Origin: an uncultured Collinsella sp.
GTDB lineage: Bacteria; Actinomycetota; Coriobacteriia; Coriobacteriales; Coriobacteriaceae
Assembly: GCA_947003675.1 (NCBI GenBank)
Contig: CAMQPJ010000075.1
Span: 1 to 6,436, forward strand
DNA: 6,436 nucleotides
Direction: 5' to 3'
The translations under genes were made by a program, and so were the position numbers. Of the stretch, positions 1 to 6,089 are shown in pieces; the first letter of the stretch is position 1, and every line of letters starts with the position of its first letter. The notes beneath the pieces are model-generated. The model was not told the origin of the DNA and searched no databases. It worked only from the letters and a program-made list of their open reading frames with translations.

Positions 1-342
1 TGGCTGTCGCAGTGCAGCCTGGACGACCCCTACACCGTCGCCATCAGCCACGGCGAGGGCCGCTTTGTCGCCAATGACGAAGTACTCGCCCAGCTGATCG
101 CCAACGGCCAGGTCGCCACGCAGTACGTGGGCGAGGACGGCAAGCCCAGCATGGATCTTTCCGTCAACCCCAACGGCTCCGCACTCGCCATCGAGGGCAT
201 CACGAGCCCCGACGGCCGCGTCCTGGGCAAGATGGGCCATGCCGAGCGTCGCGGCGACAACCTGTACCGCAACGTGCCCGAGCATGTCCCCGGCGACAAG
301 TTCATGCCGATCTTTGAGAGCGGCGTAGCCTACTTCGCCTAA
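1..342 (+). CDS. purL: Phosphoribosylformylglycinamidine synthase, C-terminal end (partial)
   Basis: This is the 3' end of a gene that enters from the left edge in frame 1; 113 codons and a TAA stop are visible. The product is the class I glutamine amidotransferase end of large, single-chain FGAM synthase, which converts FGAR, ATP and glutamine to FGAM in the cytoplasm (de novo purine synthesis, step 4). The fragment contains AISHGEGRF at residues 14-22. Its His17 and Glu19 correspond to the His and Glu of the amidotransferase triad in the family; the catalytic Cys would lie upstream, outside the window. TQYVGEDGKP and NPNGSALAIEGITSPDGRVLGKMGHAER follow, both hallmark stretches of the PurL C-terminus. 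The free-standing PurQ subunit shares part of this pattern, but the long Asn-Gly-Ser/Ile-Glu-Gly-Ile/Gly-His-x-Glu-Arg series fits large PurL better. The end is intact and is followed by a strong terminator. Confidence 0.9.
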   Translation, partial: WLSQCSLDDPYTVAISHGEGRFVANDEVLAQLIANGQVATQYVGEDGKPSMDLSVNPNGSALAIEGITSPDGRVLGKMGHAERRGDNLYRNVPEHVPGDKFMPIFESGVAYFA

Positions 343-357
343 ACCTTTCCCATCGGG

Positions 358-363
358 TACAAT
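358..363 (+). promoter_or_regulatory. Candidate -10 element (TACAAT) upstream of the terminator
   Basis: TACAAT lies 15 nt after the purL stop and matches the -10 consensus at five of six bases. The best -35 at acceptable spacing is TTCGCC (334-339, 18-nt spacer), which is weak. If used, transcription would start near 370, so the terminator at 381-416 would sit in the leader of the transporter gene. It is the only promoter-like sequence I see that could serve that gene apart from readthrough from purL. A direct repeat TCGGGTA (353-359 and 368-374) flanks it. Confidence 0.25.
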
Positions 364-380
364 CCCTTCGGGTAACATCA

Positions 381-416
381 CCCGCCACCGACGCATCCGG
401 TGGCGGGTTCTTTTTT
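381..416 (+). terminator. Intrinsic terminator after purL
   Basis: A perfect 10-bp GC-rich stem pairs CCCGCCACCG (381-390) with CGGTGGCGGG (398-407) around a 7-nt loop. It is followed by TTCTTTTTT (408-416), the classic Rho-independent layout. It ends the purL transcript. It also lies directly upstream of the ribosome binding site of the next same-strand gene, so it may double as an attenuator for it. Confidence 0.9.
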
Positions 417-441
417 GCTTCGCGCATGTAGGAAGGACATC

Positions 442-1377
442 ATGGAAAGCCGCAAGCCGTATCTCGCCACCCTGCCCGGACTCATCCTGGGCTGTCTCGT
501 TTGCTGCGCGCTCTGGGGCTCCGCCTTCCCCTGCATCAAGATCGGCTACGGCCTCTTTGGCATTCCCGCGCACGACAGCGCCTCGCAGCTGCTCTTCGCG
601 GGTCTGCGCTTCACCCTTGCCGGCATGCTGGTCATTGTTGGCATGAGCGTGGCCCAGCGCCGTCCGCTCGTTCCGCAAGCGCGTGATATCAAGCCCATAT
701 GTATCCTGTCGCTCTTCCAGACTATCGGGCAGTACTTCTTTTTCTACCTGGGACTCTCGCGCGCCAGTGCCATGTCGAGTTCCATCATCGAGGCCAGCGC
801 CAACTTCCTAGCCATCCTCTTTGCCGCTCTGGCGTTTCGCACCGAGAAGCTCAATACGGCCAAGGTGCTCGGCTGCGTACTGGGCTTTGCCGGCGTCGCG
901 CTCGTCAACCTTTCGGGCGCGGACGGCACCTTTGGCTTTACGCTCGACGGCGAGGGCTTTATCCTGGCCTCCACCGTCGCGGGTGCCCTTTCGACCTGCC
1001 TGATCGGCATCTTCTCGCGCGAGCACGACGGCGTCTTGCTTGCCGGGTGGCAGTTCTTGGTCGGCGGTCTGGTCCTCACCGCCATTGGCTTTTTGATGGG
1101 TGGTGCACTCTCCCCTACGGCGATTGCCCCCGCCATCGCGCTCATCATCTACATGGCGCTTATCTCCGCGGTCGCCTACTCGCTGTGGTCGCGCCTGCTT
1201 GCCGTCAACCCCGTCAGCCGCGTCTCGGTCTTTGGGTTTATGAACCCCGTCTTTGGTGTGCTGCTGAGCGCGCTGCTGCTCGGCGAGGGCGCTGGCACGA
1301 GCCCCATTACCGTCATCGTTGCCCTGCTGTTGGTCTGCAGCGGCATCATCATCGTCAACAAACCCAAAAAAGCTTAA
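442..1377 (+). CDS. EamA/DMT-superfamily transporter (RhaT/YdcZ-like permease)
   Basis: This is a 311-residue, strongly hydrophobic protein of the drug/metabolite transporter superfamily, an inner-membrane carrier probably with ten membrane helices. Two EamA repeats can be traced, at about residues 13-157 and 168-306. LWGSAFPCIKIG (24-35) is the typical first-helix motif. LRF (55-57) precedes helix 2. MNPVFGVLLSALLLGE (267-282) is the conserved Pro...Gly-Glu signature near the end of the second repeat. The length is normal for the family (about 280-320). I chose the ATG at 442 because GGAAGGA (431-437) sits 4 nt upstream; an in-frame GTG at 400 lies inside the terminator stem and is unlikely. 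The substrate cannot be read from sequence: family members export amino acids, nucleosides or other metabolites. There is no partner gene next to it. Confidence 0.88.
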   Translation: MESRKPYLATLPGLILGCLVCCALWGSAFPCIKIGYGLFGIPAHDSASQLLFAGLRFTLAGMLVIVGMSVAQRRPLVPQARDIKPICILSLFQTIGQYFFFYLGLSRASAMSSSIIEASANFLAILFAALAFRTEKLNTAKVLGCVLGFAGVALVNLSGADGTFGFTLDGEGFILASTVAGALSTCLIGIFSREHDGVLLAGWQFLVGGLVLTAIGFLMGGALSPTAIAPAIALIIYMALISAVAYSLWSRLLAVNPVSRVSVFGFMNPVFGVLLSALLLGEGAGTSPITVIVALLLVCSGIIIVNKPKKA

Positions 1378-1454
1378 CGAACTGCCCTTATTTAGCAGAG
1401 GGGATTCATGTACTTTAGCTTAATGGAGTACATCGGTGAGCTGAGGGCCGCCAC

Positions 1455-1476
1455 GCACGCAAGCGTGCACCCCTTT
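1455..1476 (+). terminator. Weak candidate terminator after the transporter gene
   Basis: GCACGC (1455-1460) and GCGTGC (1463-1468) can form a 5-bp stem with a CAAG loop, followed by ACCCC and TTTT (1473-1476). The stem is short and the T tract is displaced and brief, so this would be inefficient at best. It is the only hairpin in the 101-nt gap between the transporter stop and the convergent cyclase stop. I saw no better terminator for either gene there. Confidence 0.25.
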
Positions 1477-1478
1477 TC

Positions 1479-2621
1479 CTAGCGTATCTGGACGCCGGCT
1501 TTCTTTTTCTCGGCCTTGACGCGGTAGAGCTCCGCATCGGCAGCGCGAAGTAAGTCTTGCCAGGTATCAACACTATCGCCGACCCGCGCGTAACCGATGG
1601 ACATCCGCAATGCATACGGCACCTCGGCACGAGCGAGCTCGTCGTTAATCGCCGAACACAGGTCTATGATGTCCTGTTCCGCCGCCGCCTTCTGGAGCAC
1701 CACGAACTCATCGCCGCCATAACGTGCGATAAAACCACCAGACGCCGAGCAGACCTCTTTGAGCGTAGCAGATATGACCTGGAGGGCATGATTGCCCTCA
1801 ACATGTCCATACCGGTCGTTAATCTGCTTAAAGCCGTCGGCATCCATCATAAGCAGATACACATCTTCGGCCTGATCCACATTTGAGAAGAGCGACAGCG
1901 TATAGGTCTCAAAACGGTTGCGATTGTTAAGGCCAGTCAACGGGTCGGTCGAGATCAGCTGCTCCTGGTAGATGATGTAGAGCAGCAGGATGCTCAGCGT
2001 TATACCGACGCAAAGGCCCGGCACCGAAAACAAAACCTGGAAGGTACCGCCCACCAGAGCGGGAACCGCAAAAAAGGCGAGGGTGCGATAAATGGCCTTC
2101 TTTTGCAGACTTTCGACTTTTCGAGTCTGAATAAAGGCATGCAAAGACGTATATATGATGTAGCAGTAGCTAACGATAGGTTGAATCATATAAAGTGCTC
2201 CGCGACGATACGCGCCCTGCGCATCGATATAGAACAGGGCATGCGTCCAGTAGCTAGTAAACGCCAGTACGACTACCAGCACCGCAGGCAGCGTTACAAA
2301 CGCCATCCTATAGCGCGCGGTCAAAAGGCGAGAACCCTGCACCGTCTCGGAATAGATAAACCAAATGAGGCACGCGGCGGCAAAGAGCGAAAACGAAACC
2401 GCGTTGGAAATCCAGTTGGCAGCAATGCCCAGCGTGCCGCCCACACCGTCCGAAAGCGTCCAGATTATATCGAATAACATGTACGCGGCAGAGGTGTAGC
2501 CGAGCGTACTAAACAATAACTGCTGGGTACTCGAGAACAAGGAGTGGCGACTTCGCGCGGCAAGCCCGATAAGAACAATCATGCATAGCAGGAATATCTC
2601 AATCTTGAGTGCCTTAACCAC
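1479..2621 (-). CDS. Membrane-anchored GGDEF diguanylate cyclase
   Basis: The protein probably makes cyclic di-GMP from two GTP at the inner membrane. Numbered from the GTG start (380 residues), about seven hydrophobic segments fill residues 4-218, with no recognisable soluble sensor domain. A complete GGDEF domain follows: DPLTGLNNRNRF (226-237), the metal-binding DADGF (260-264) with KQINDRYGH after it, GGDEF (302-306), and the late SIGYA motif near residue 341. The positions where an inhibitory I-site RxxD would stand (five residues before GGDEF) read Ala-Ser-Gly-Gly, so classical product inhibition is probably absent. I preferred the GTG at 2621, which has GAAGGGA (2637-2631) 9 nt upstream. 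A TTG six codons earlier (2639) extends the frame but has no ribosome binding site. The membrane part may sense a small ligand or the membrane state, which is inference. No EAL or HD-GYP partner is nearby. Confidence 0.9.
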   Translation of the reverse strand: MVKALKIEIFLLCMIVLIGLAARSRHSLFSSTQQLLFSTLGYTSAAYMLFDIIWTLSDGVGGTLGIAANWISNAVSFSLFAAACLIWFIYSETVQGSRLLTARYRMAFVTLPAVLVVVLAFTSYWTHALFYIDAQGAYRRGALYMIQPIVSYCYIIYTSLHAFIQTRKVESLQKKAIYRTLAFFAVPALVGGTFQVLFSVPGLCVGITLSILLLYIIYQEQLISTDPLTGLNNRNRFETYTLSLFSNVDQAEDVYLLMMDADGFKQINDRYGHVEGNHALQVISATLKEVCSASGGFIARYGGDEFVVLQKAAAEQDIIDLCSAINDELARAEVPYALRMSIGYARVGDSVDTWQDLLRAADAELYRVKAEKKKAGVQIR

Positions 2622-2710
2622 TAGACGCCATCCCTTCAATATCCAAGTGGTCAGAATCGCCCAATTAGAATCTGGGCAATAAACACCCCCTACTCCGCAG
2701 GGGTAAGGGG

Positions 2711-2764
2711 AATAATAGCAGAGCGCCCGAACGTCACTGCAAGACAGCTTTCGTTCGGGCGCTC
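2711..2764 (-). terminator. 13-bp inverted repeat, probable terminator of kdgT
   Basis: GAGCGCCCGAACG (2721-2733) and CGTTCGGGCGCTC (2752-2764) are perfect inverted copies separated by 18 nt. Inside, CTG/CAG can add a short inner stem. Reading on the minus strand, 45 nt after the kdgT stop, the hairpin is followed by TGCTATTATT (2720-2711), an imperfect T-rich tail. That fits an intrinsic terminator for kdgT. On the plus strand the downstream bases are AAACGG, so it is not a terminator in that direction. Because it abuts a possible cyclase promoter, it could also act as an operator. Confidence 0.6.
2712..2720 (-). promoter_or_regulatory. Candidate extended -10 promoter for the diguanylate cyclase
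   Basis: On the minus strand this reads TGCTATTAT, a TGn extended -10 with a five-of-six hexamer. Transcription would start near 2705 and give a leader of about 84 nt. The leader can fold two small hairpins (CCCCT 2687-2691 with AGGGG 2699-2703; GCCCA 2659-2663 with TGGGC 2673-2677). No good -35 is present: TTGCAG lies 19 nt upstream of the hexamer. The same bases form the T-rich tail of the kdgT terminator, so the match could be coincidental. Confidence 0.35.
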
Positions 2765-2809
2765 AAACGGCGCGAATTGCACGCCGGCTTGATTGACTCG
2801 CGTCGACGA

Positions 2810-3832
2810 TTACTCGCCATCGATGTCGGTCGCGACGGCCTCCTCGATGGCCTCGACACCGGCAGGCGACAGATCCTCTTTGCCGTGGCAGAACTTCTTA
2901 TCGACCCAGCCGGTCAGAATCGGAGCCATGATTGCCGTGATGATGACGGCAGTGGCGATCTGCGCATACGCAGTGGGCGCAAGCTCGGCATAGCGCGGGG
3001 CGACCTCGGCGAGGGCGACCGGCGTGGTCATAGCCGTGCCGGCGATAGTGGAGCAGGCAACGGCCGCCTTGCCGTTACCACCGCACAGGCGCTCGAACGC
3101 AAAGGTAATGGGACCGACGATAAAGAGCGTGATGAGGCCCAGCAGGATGCCCGAAATACCGCCGGTGATAAAGCTCGAAAGGCTCATGGACGCACCGAGC
3201 TGAAAGCCGATAACGGCGATCGCGGGATTGGCGCCGGGGACCAGCAGGTTCTTGATAAACGGGAACAAGTTGCCCAGGACCATGCCGATAACAAGCGGCA
3301 GTATGGAGCCGATGATGGTACCGACGGGGATGTTGGCGAGACCCGAGACGCCCAGGATGATCATGGTAACGGCAGGGCCGGCCGTAAAGAACAGGATACC
3401 CACGGCGCCTTGCTCGGACTCATCGCCGAACTCGCCCATGATGCCCGTATAGAGCGCCATGTTGCAAAACGTGATGCCGCCGATGATAGACACGGAGCTC
3501 AGACCCAGGAAGTTATCGTTAAAGAAATATGCCACACCCAAGCCAAGGGCGGCCGCAACAACAAGCTTGGGGATCAGTACGACGATGCCGGTCTTGATAG
3601 CGCCCGGCGTGGACTTAAAGCTGATGCCGGCACCCACAAAAAGCAGAATCGCGGCAACGATGGTGTTGGAACCGCCGCGGCAGGCAGCCGTAAAGAAGCC
3701 GCCGATCTCAAAGACCTGCGGACAGAAGGTGTTGAGCAAAAGGCCAACGATCATGGGATAGATCATGATGTCGCCCGGGATACGCGGTACCTTGAATTTC
3801 TTTTGCACGTTGGCGGTCGCTTCCTGTGCCAT
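2810..3832 (-). CDS. kdgT: 2-keto-3-deoxygluconate permease (KdgT family)
   Basis: This is a 340-residue inner-membrane carrier of the KdgT family, which in enterobacteria imports 2-keto-3-deoxygluconate (a pectin and uronate breakdown product) with protons. The N-terminal KVPRIPGDIMIYPM (about 14-27) matches the family start pattern (IPGG-Met-x-x-Pro in E. coli). It is followed by about ten hydrophobic segments, the LPLVIGMVLGN stretch (178-188), and the Gly-rich GGNGKAAVACSTIAGTAM region (251-268) continuing into TTPVALAE. These resemble the E. coli protein as I remember it. The length is close to the usual 327. I chose the ATG at 3832, with GGGGG 4 nt upstream on its strand; a TTG at 3862 adds ten residues but has no ribosome binding site. 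No KDG kinase or aldolase gene is in the window, so the exact substrate is inferred from family. A palindrome and a hairpin lie just upstream. Confidence 0.87.
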   Translation of the reverse strand: MAQEATANVQKKFKVPRIPGDIMIYPMIVGLLLNTFCPQVFEIGGFFTAACRGGSNTIVAAILLFVGAGISFKSTPGAIKTGIVVLIPKLVVAAALGLGVAYFFNDNFLGLSSVSIIGGITFCNMALYTGIMGEFGDESEQGAVGILFFTAGPAVTMIILGVSGLANIPVGTIIGSILPLVIGMVLGNLFPFIKNLLVPGANPAIAVIGFQLGASMSLSSFITGGISGILLGLITLFIVGPITFAFERLCGGNGKAAVACSTIAGTAMTTPVALAEVAPRYAELAPTAYAQIATAVIITAIMAPILTGWVDKKFCHGKEDLSPAGVEAIEEAVATDIDGE

Positions 3833-3843
3833 GAAACCCCCAT

Positions 3844-3859
3844 TTCCGCTGACGCGGAA
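3844..3859 (-). promoter_or_regulatory. Hairpin in the kdgT leader
   Basis: A perfect 6-bp palindromic stem TTCCGC/GCGGAA around a 4-nt loop lies 11 nt before the kdgT ATG, just ahead of the G-rich ribosome binding site (3841-3837). In RNA it could stabilise the leader or affect ribosome access. In DNA it could be a small operator. The structure is visible but its role is unknown. Confidence 0.35.
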
Positions 3860-3870
3860 CAAAAGCCCAC

Positions 3871-3898
3871 GTCACACTTTGCTACAGTAAAGTTTGAC
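3871..3898. promoter_or_regulatory. 28-bp near-palindrome, candidate operator between kdgT and the HD gene
   Basis: The outer arms are GTCACACTTT (3871-3880) and AAAGTTTGAC (3889-3898), which pair at nine of ten positions. The 8-bp centre keeps a CT/AG pair. Over the whole element 22 of 28 bases agree with the reverse complement. It lies 38 bp before the kdgT start codon and just downstream of a possible kdgT -10. That fits a dimeric repressor or activator site controlling the permease. It does not resemble the enterobacterial KdgR consensus as I know it, so the regulator is unidentified. It is too far from the HD gene start to assume control of that gene. Confidence 0.5.
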
Positions 3899-3899
3899 C

Positions 3900-3908
3900 A
3901 TAGTACCA
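3900..3908 (-). promoter_or_regulatory. Candidate extended -10 for kdgT
   Basis: The minus strand reads TGGTACTAT: a TGn extension plus a four-of-six -10 hexamer. No convincing -35 lies at 16-18 nt. Transcription from here would begin at the edge of the 28-bp palindrome and give a leader of about 60 nt containing both the palindrome and the TTCCGC hairpin. Confidence 0.28.
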
Positions 3909-3998
3909 GAAGAAGCAGACCGGCTCGGTGAGAAATTCGATTCGTTGGGTCAGGCAACGACATGGCAGAATCATCGCCCGACAGCAACCGAGTTCACC

Positions 3999-4004
3999 TA
4001 CAAT
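3999..4004 (+). promoter_or_regulatory. Candidate -10 (TACAAT) for the HD-domain gene
   Basis: TACAAT matches five of six consensus bases and would place transcription start near 4011, about 34 nt before the ATG. There is no recognisable -35 at normal spacing, so support is limited. The rest of the 3909-4030 stretch shows only a 6-bp inverted repeat, TCGTTG/CAACGA (3942-3947 and 3955-3960), and no open frame with a ribosome binding site. Confidence 0.3.
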
Positions 4005-4044
4005 TGCCACCGGATCGAAAGACACAGCTTTTTAGGAAGTCATT

Positions 4045-4857
4045 ATGACAGCTATCGATCGGGGCCGGGCGACCGCGGCCTTCAAACGCTATACCGATGC
4101 CTACGACGCCACCAACCCACGCATCGCGCTCAAAATCGAGCATACGTACCACGTTGCCGAGGCATGCGATGCCGTGGCGCGCGAGCAGGGCTGGTCGACA
4201 GAGGATATTGACCTGGCCTGGCTTTGCGGCCTGTTACACGATATGGGACGCTTTGAACAGTTGCGGCGCTGGGACACCTTTAAGGACGCCGAGAGTATGA
4301 GCCACGCAGCGTTGGGCGTCGGGGTCCTCTTTGGCGAGAACCCCGCCGATGTGCCCGCTGTAACGAGCATCCGCGACTTTATCGATGACCCGGCAGAAGA
4401 TGAGCTCATCCGAGCGAGCATTGCCTATCACAGCGACTTTCGCCTGCCGGCACAACTCGACGAGCGTACACGGTGCTTCTGCGATATCGTACGCGATGGC
4501 GACAAGATCGACATTATGCGCACCATCGCCGACAGCACCGTCGACACTATCCTCAAGGTGGATGAGGACACGTTTCTCGCCAGCCGGTTCTCGACACCGG
4601 CGCTTACCGCCTTTGACGAGCACCGCTGCGTTGCACGCGACGAACGCGACGAGGCCGCCGACTACCTGGTGGGGCTCATCTGCTTTATGTTTGAGCTCGT
4701 CTATCCAGCGAGCCGCGCGCTGGCGCGCGAGCAGGGCGATATCTACCGCCTGCTCGACGCGCCCTTTGGCATTACGCGCCCCTTTGCCGATCCCGCCACG
4801 CAAGCGACCTGGGAGCGTCTAAAGGACGAGATGCGCGACTGGCTGGCGCGCGCCTAG
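4045..4857 (+). CDS. HD-domain protein, probable metal-dependent phosphohydrolase
   Basis: This is a 270-residue soluble protein of the HD superfamily, whose members hydrolyse phosphate esters of nucleotides and related substrates using one or two metal ions. In order: KIEHTYHVAE (30-39) gives the first His; LLHDMGRFEQ (63-72) holds the defining His65-Asp66 pair; MSHAALG (85-91) holds His87; AYHSD (127-131) holds His129; DIVRDGDKID (147-156) supplies the late Asp residues. This looks like a complete metal-binding set rather than a degenerate domain. The ATG at 4045 has AGGAAG (4034-4039) 5 nt upstream. There is no GYP motif, so it is not an obvious c-di-GMP phosphodiesterase, and I cannot name its substrate. 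It diverges from kdgT and converges on etfA with overlapping stops. Confidence 0.83.
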   Translation: MTAIDRGRATAAFKRYTDAYDATNPRIALKIEHTYHVAEACDAVAREQGWSTEDIDLAWLCGLLHDMGRFEQLRRWDTFKDAESMSHAALGVGVLFGENPADVPAVTSIRDFIDDPAEDELIRASIAYHSDFRLPAQLDERTRCFCDIVRDGDKIDIMRTIADSTVDTILKVDEDTFLASRFSTPALTAFDEHRCVARDERDEAADYLVGLICFMFELVYPASRALAREQGDIYRLLDAPFGITRPFADPATQATWERLKDEMRDWLARA

Positions 4858-6059
4858 CGCTCAAGCTGGGCCAGCAGCTCCTCGACGACCTCGACGGCAT
4901 CGCCGACAACCTTGTACTGGGCAGCACCAAAGATGGGGGCATCCGGGTCCTCGTTGACGGCGATAATGCACTCCGCCCCACCGATGCCGGCAAGATGCTG
5001 AATGGCGCCCGAAACACCGATACTCACGAGAAGCTTAGGCGCAACCGATACGCCCGTCTGGCCAATCTGATGGCGATACTCCAACCAGCCGGCCTCCACG
5101 ACAGGTCGCGTGCAGCCAAGCTCGGCTCCCAGAGCCCCGGCGAGTTTTCGCATCAGCGGCAGGTTTTTCTTGGAACCAATGCCGCGACCCACCACGACCA
5201 GGCGCTCGGCATCGGCGATCGAAGCCTGCTGCCCCCACTCCTCGGCGGGAATCGAGATCTCGACACGAGCCTTGGTGTCTTCCGCAAGCGATACCCGGGT
5301 AATCGTGCCAGAGCGGCTGTAGTCAAACTCGGGCTCCCTAAAGATGCCGGGGCGCACCGTTGCCATCTGAGGACGGTGGTTGGGGCAAATGATGGTGGCC
5401 ATCAAGTTGCCGCCAAACGCCGGGCGCGTCTGCTGCAGCAGGCCCGTTTCCGCATCCATCGAAAGCACGGTGCAGTCGGCCGTAAGGCCCGTCTGCAGGC
5501 GTACGGCAACGCCAGGCGCCAGCTCGCGGCCAAAGGCGGTCGCACCGTACAGAATGGCCTCGGGCTTGCGCTCGGCTACCAAATCGCAGATGAGGCGAGC
5601 ATAGACCTCCGCGTCGTTCTGACGCAGGCGCTCGTCACGGCAGACCAGGACCTCGTCTGCACCGGCGCAAACCAGATACTCCAGGTCACCGAGAGAACCC
5701 TCGGGGCCCATACCGACCAGTGCCACCAGACGGCAACCACGGGCATCGGCAAGCTCGCGTCCCTTGCCCATGAGCTCGTAGGCCACCGGGGCCACGACAT
5801 CGTACTCGTTGGTCTGAACGAATACCCAGATATCTCGATACACATCGAGGTCAACCGCGCCAGCGGCCTCGTCACGCTCGATCGAGATAGCGTTGACGGG
5901 GCAAGCATCGACGCACCCGCCGCATAGGATGCAGCCGTCGGTTACGCGGGCGCAACGGTTGGGCCGCTCGCCTTCCACTACGATGCCGCCAGAGGCACAG
6001 GCGCGAACGCAGCGACCGCAGCCGATACAGGCTTCGCTATCGATAATCAGTCCGCTCAT
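4854..6059 (-). CDS. etfA: Electron transfer flavoprotein alpha subunit with N-terminal ferredoxin domain
   Basis: This is a 401-residue alpha subunit of a heterodimeric ETF. Residues 1-62 are a bacterial-type 2x[4Fe-4S] ferredoxin domain: Cys11/14/17/21 and Cys43/46/49/53 followed by Pro54, both in CxxCxxCxxxC spacing. The first lacks the usual Pro after its last Cys. The ETF domain starts near 74 (YRDIWVFVQ) and includes TRPAFGGNLMATI. The FAD-binding domain runs from GRGIGSKKN (about 291) through GQTG (333-336), SGAIQH (350-355) and NEDPDAPIF (369-377). Plain EtfA is about 320-335 residues; the excess is the ferredoxin part. Similar fusions are known in the alpha subunits of caffeyl-CoA reductase (CarE) and lactate dehydrogenase Etf complexes of acetogens, some of which bifurcate electrons. 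Whether this one bifurcates is unknown. The ATG at 6059 has GAGGGGA (6074-6068) 8 nt upstream, within the end of the etfB frame. Its stop shares CTAG with the HD gene. Confidence 0.93.
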   Translation of the reverse strand: MSGLIIDSEACIGCGRCVRACASGGIVVEGERPNRCARVTDGCILCGGCVDACPVNAISIERDEAAGAVDLDVYRDIWVFVQTNEYDVVAPVAYELMGKGRELADARGCRLVALVGMGPEGSLGDLEYLVCAGADEVLVCRDERLRQNDAEVYARLICDLVAERKPEAILYGATAFGRELAPGVAVRLQTGLTADCTVLSMDAETGLLQQTRPAFGGNLMATIICPNHRPQMATVRPGIFREPEFDYSRSGTITRVSLAEDTKARVEISIPAEEWGQQASIADAERLVVVGRGIGSKKNLPLMRKLAGALGAELGCTRPVVEAGWLEYRHQIGQTGVSVAPKLLVSIGVSGAIQHLAGIGGAECIIAVNEDPDAPIFGAAQYKVVGDAVEVVEELLAQLER

Positions 6060-6089
6060 CTATGCCATCCCCTCGATAATCTTGGCAAG
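6060..6089 (-). other. In-frame tail of etfB beyond its stop codon
   Basis: After the etfB TAA (6092-6090) the same frame continues Leu-Ala-Lys-Ile-Ile-Glu-Gly-Met-Ala and then TAG (6062-6060), which directly abuts the etfA ATG at 6059. The nine residues would extend the preceding Glu-Gln-Ala-Ala as an amphipathic helix, as expected for an EtfB C-terminus. It reads like coding sequence separated from its gene by one nonsense codon. The etfA ribosome binding site is embedded here. Confidence 0.6.

Noticed and set aside
400..441. GTG at 400 as an upstream start for the transporter
   Set aside because: It lies inside the terminator stem, and the ATG at 442 has a good Shine-Dalgarno.
699..1418. 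239-codon + frame overlapping the EamA gene
   Set aside because: It is a frame-shifted shadow of the transporter: Arg/His/Pro-rich, without membrane segments or motifs.
2621..2704. Leader of the cyclase as a possible c-di-GMP riboswitch
   Set aside because: Only two short hairpins (CCCCT/AGGGG and GCCCA/TGGGC) are present. The conserved GEMM core is not recognisable.
2777..3931. 384-codon open frame on the + strand opposite kdgT
   Set aside because: It is antisense to a clear permease gene. Its product is a biased Asp/Arg/Gly/Gln-rich string with no domain pattern, as expected from the complement of GC-rich hydrophobic codons, and it has no ribosome binding site.
3763..3987. 74-codon - frame overlapping the kdgT start region
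   Set aside because: It overlaps the N-terminus of kdgT in another frame, has no Shine-Dalgarno, and its product resembles nothing known to me.
4234..4803. 189-codon - frame opposite the HD gene
   Set aside because: It is antisense to a gene with a complete set of HD motifs, and its product has no family pattern.
4995..5927. 310-codon open frame on the + strand opposite etfA
   Set aside because: It overlaps the well-supported etfA entirely, and its translation shows no recognisable motif or proper start.
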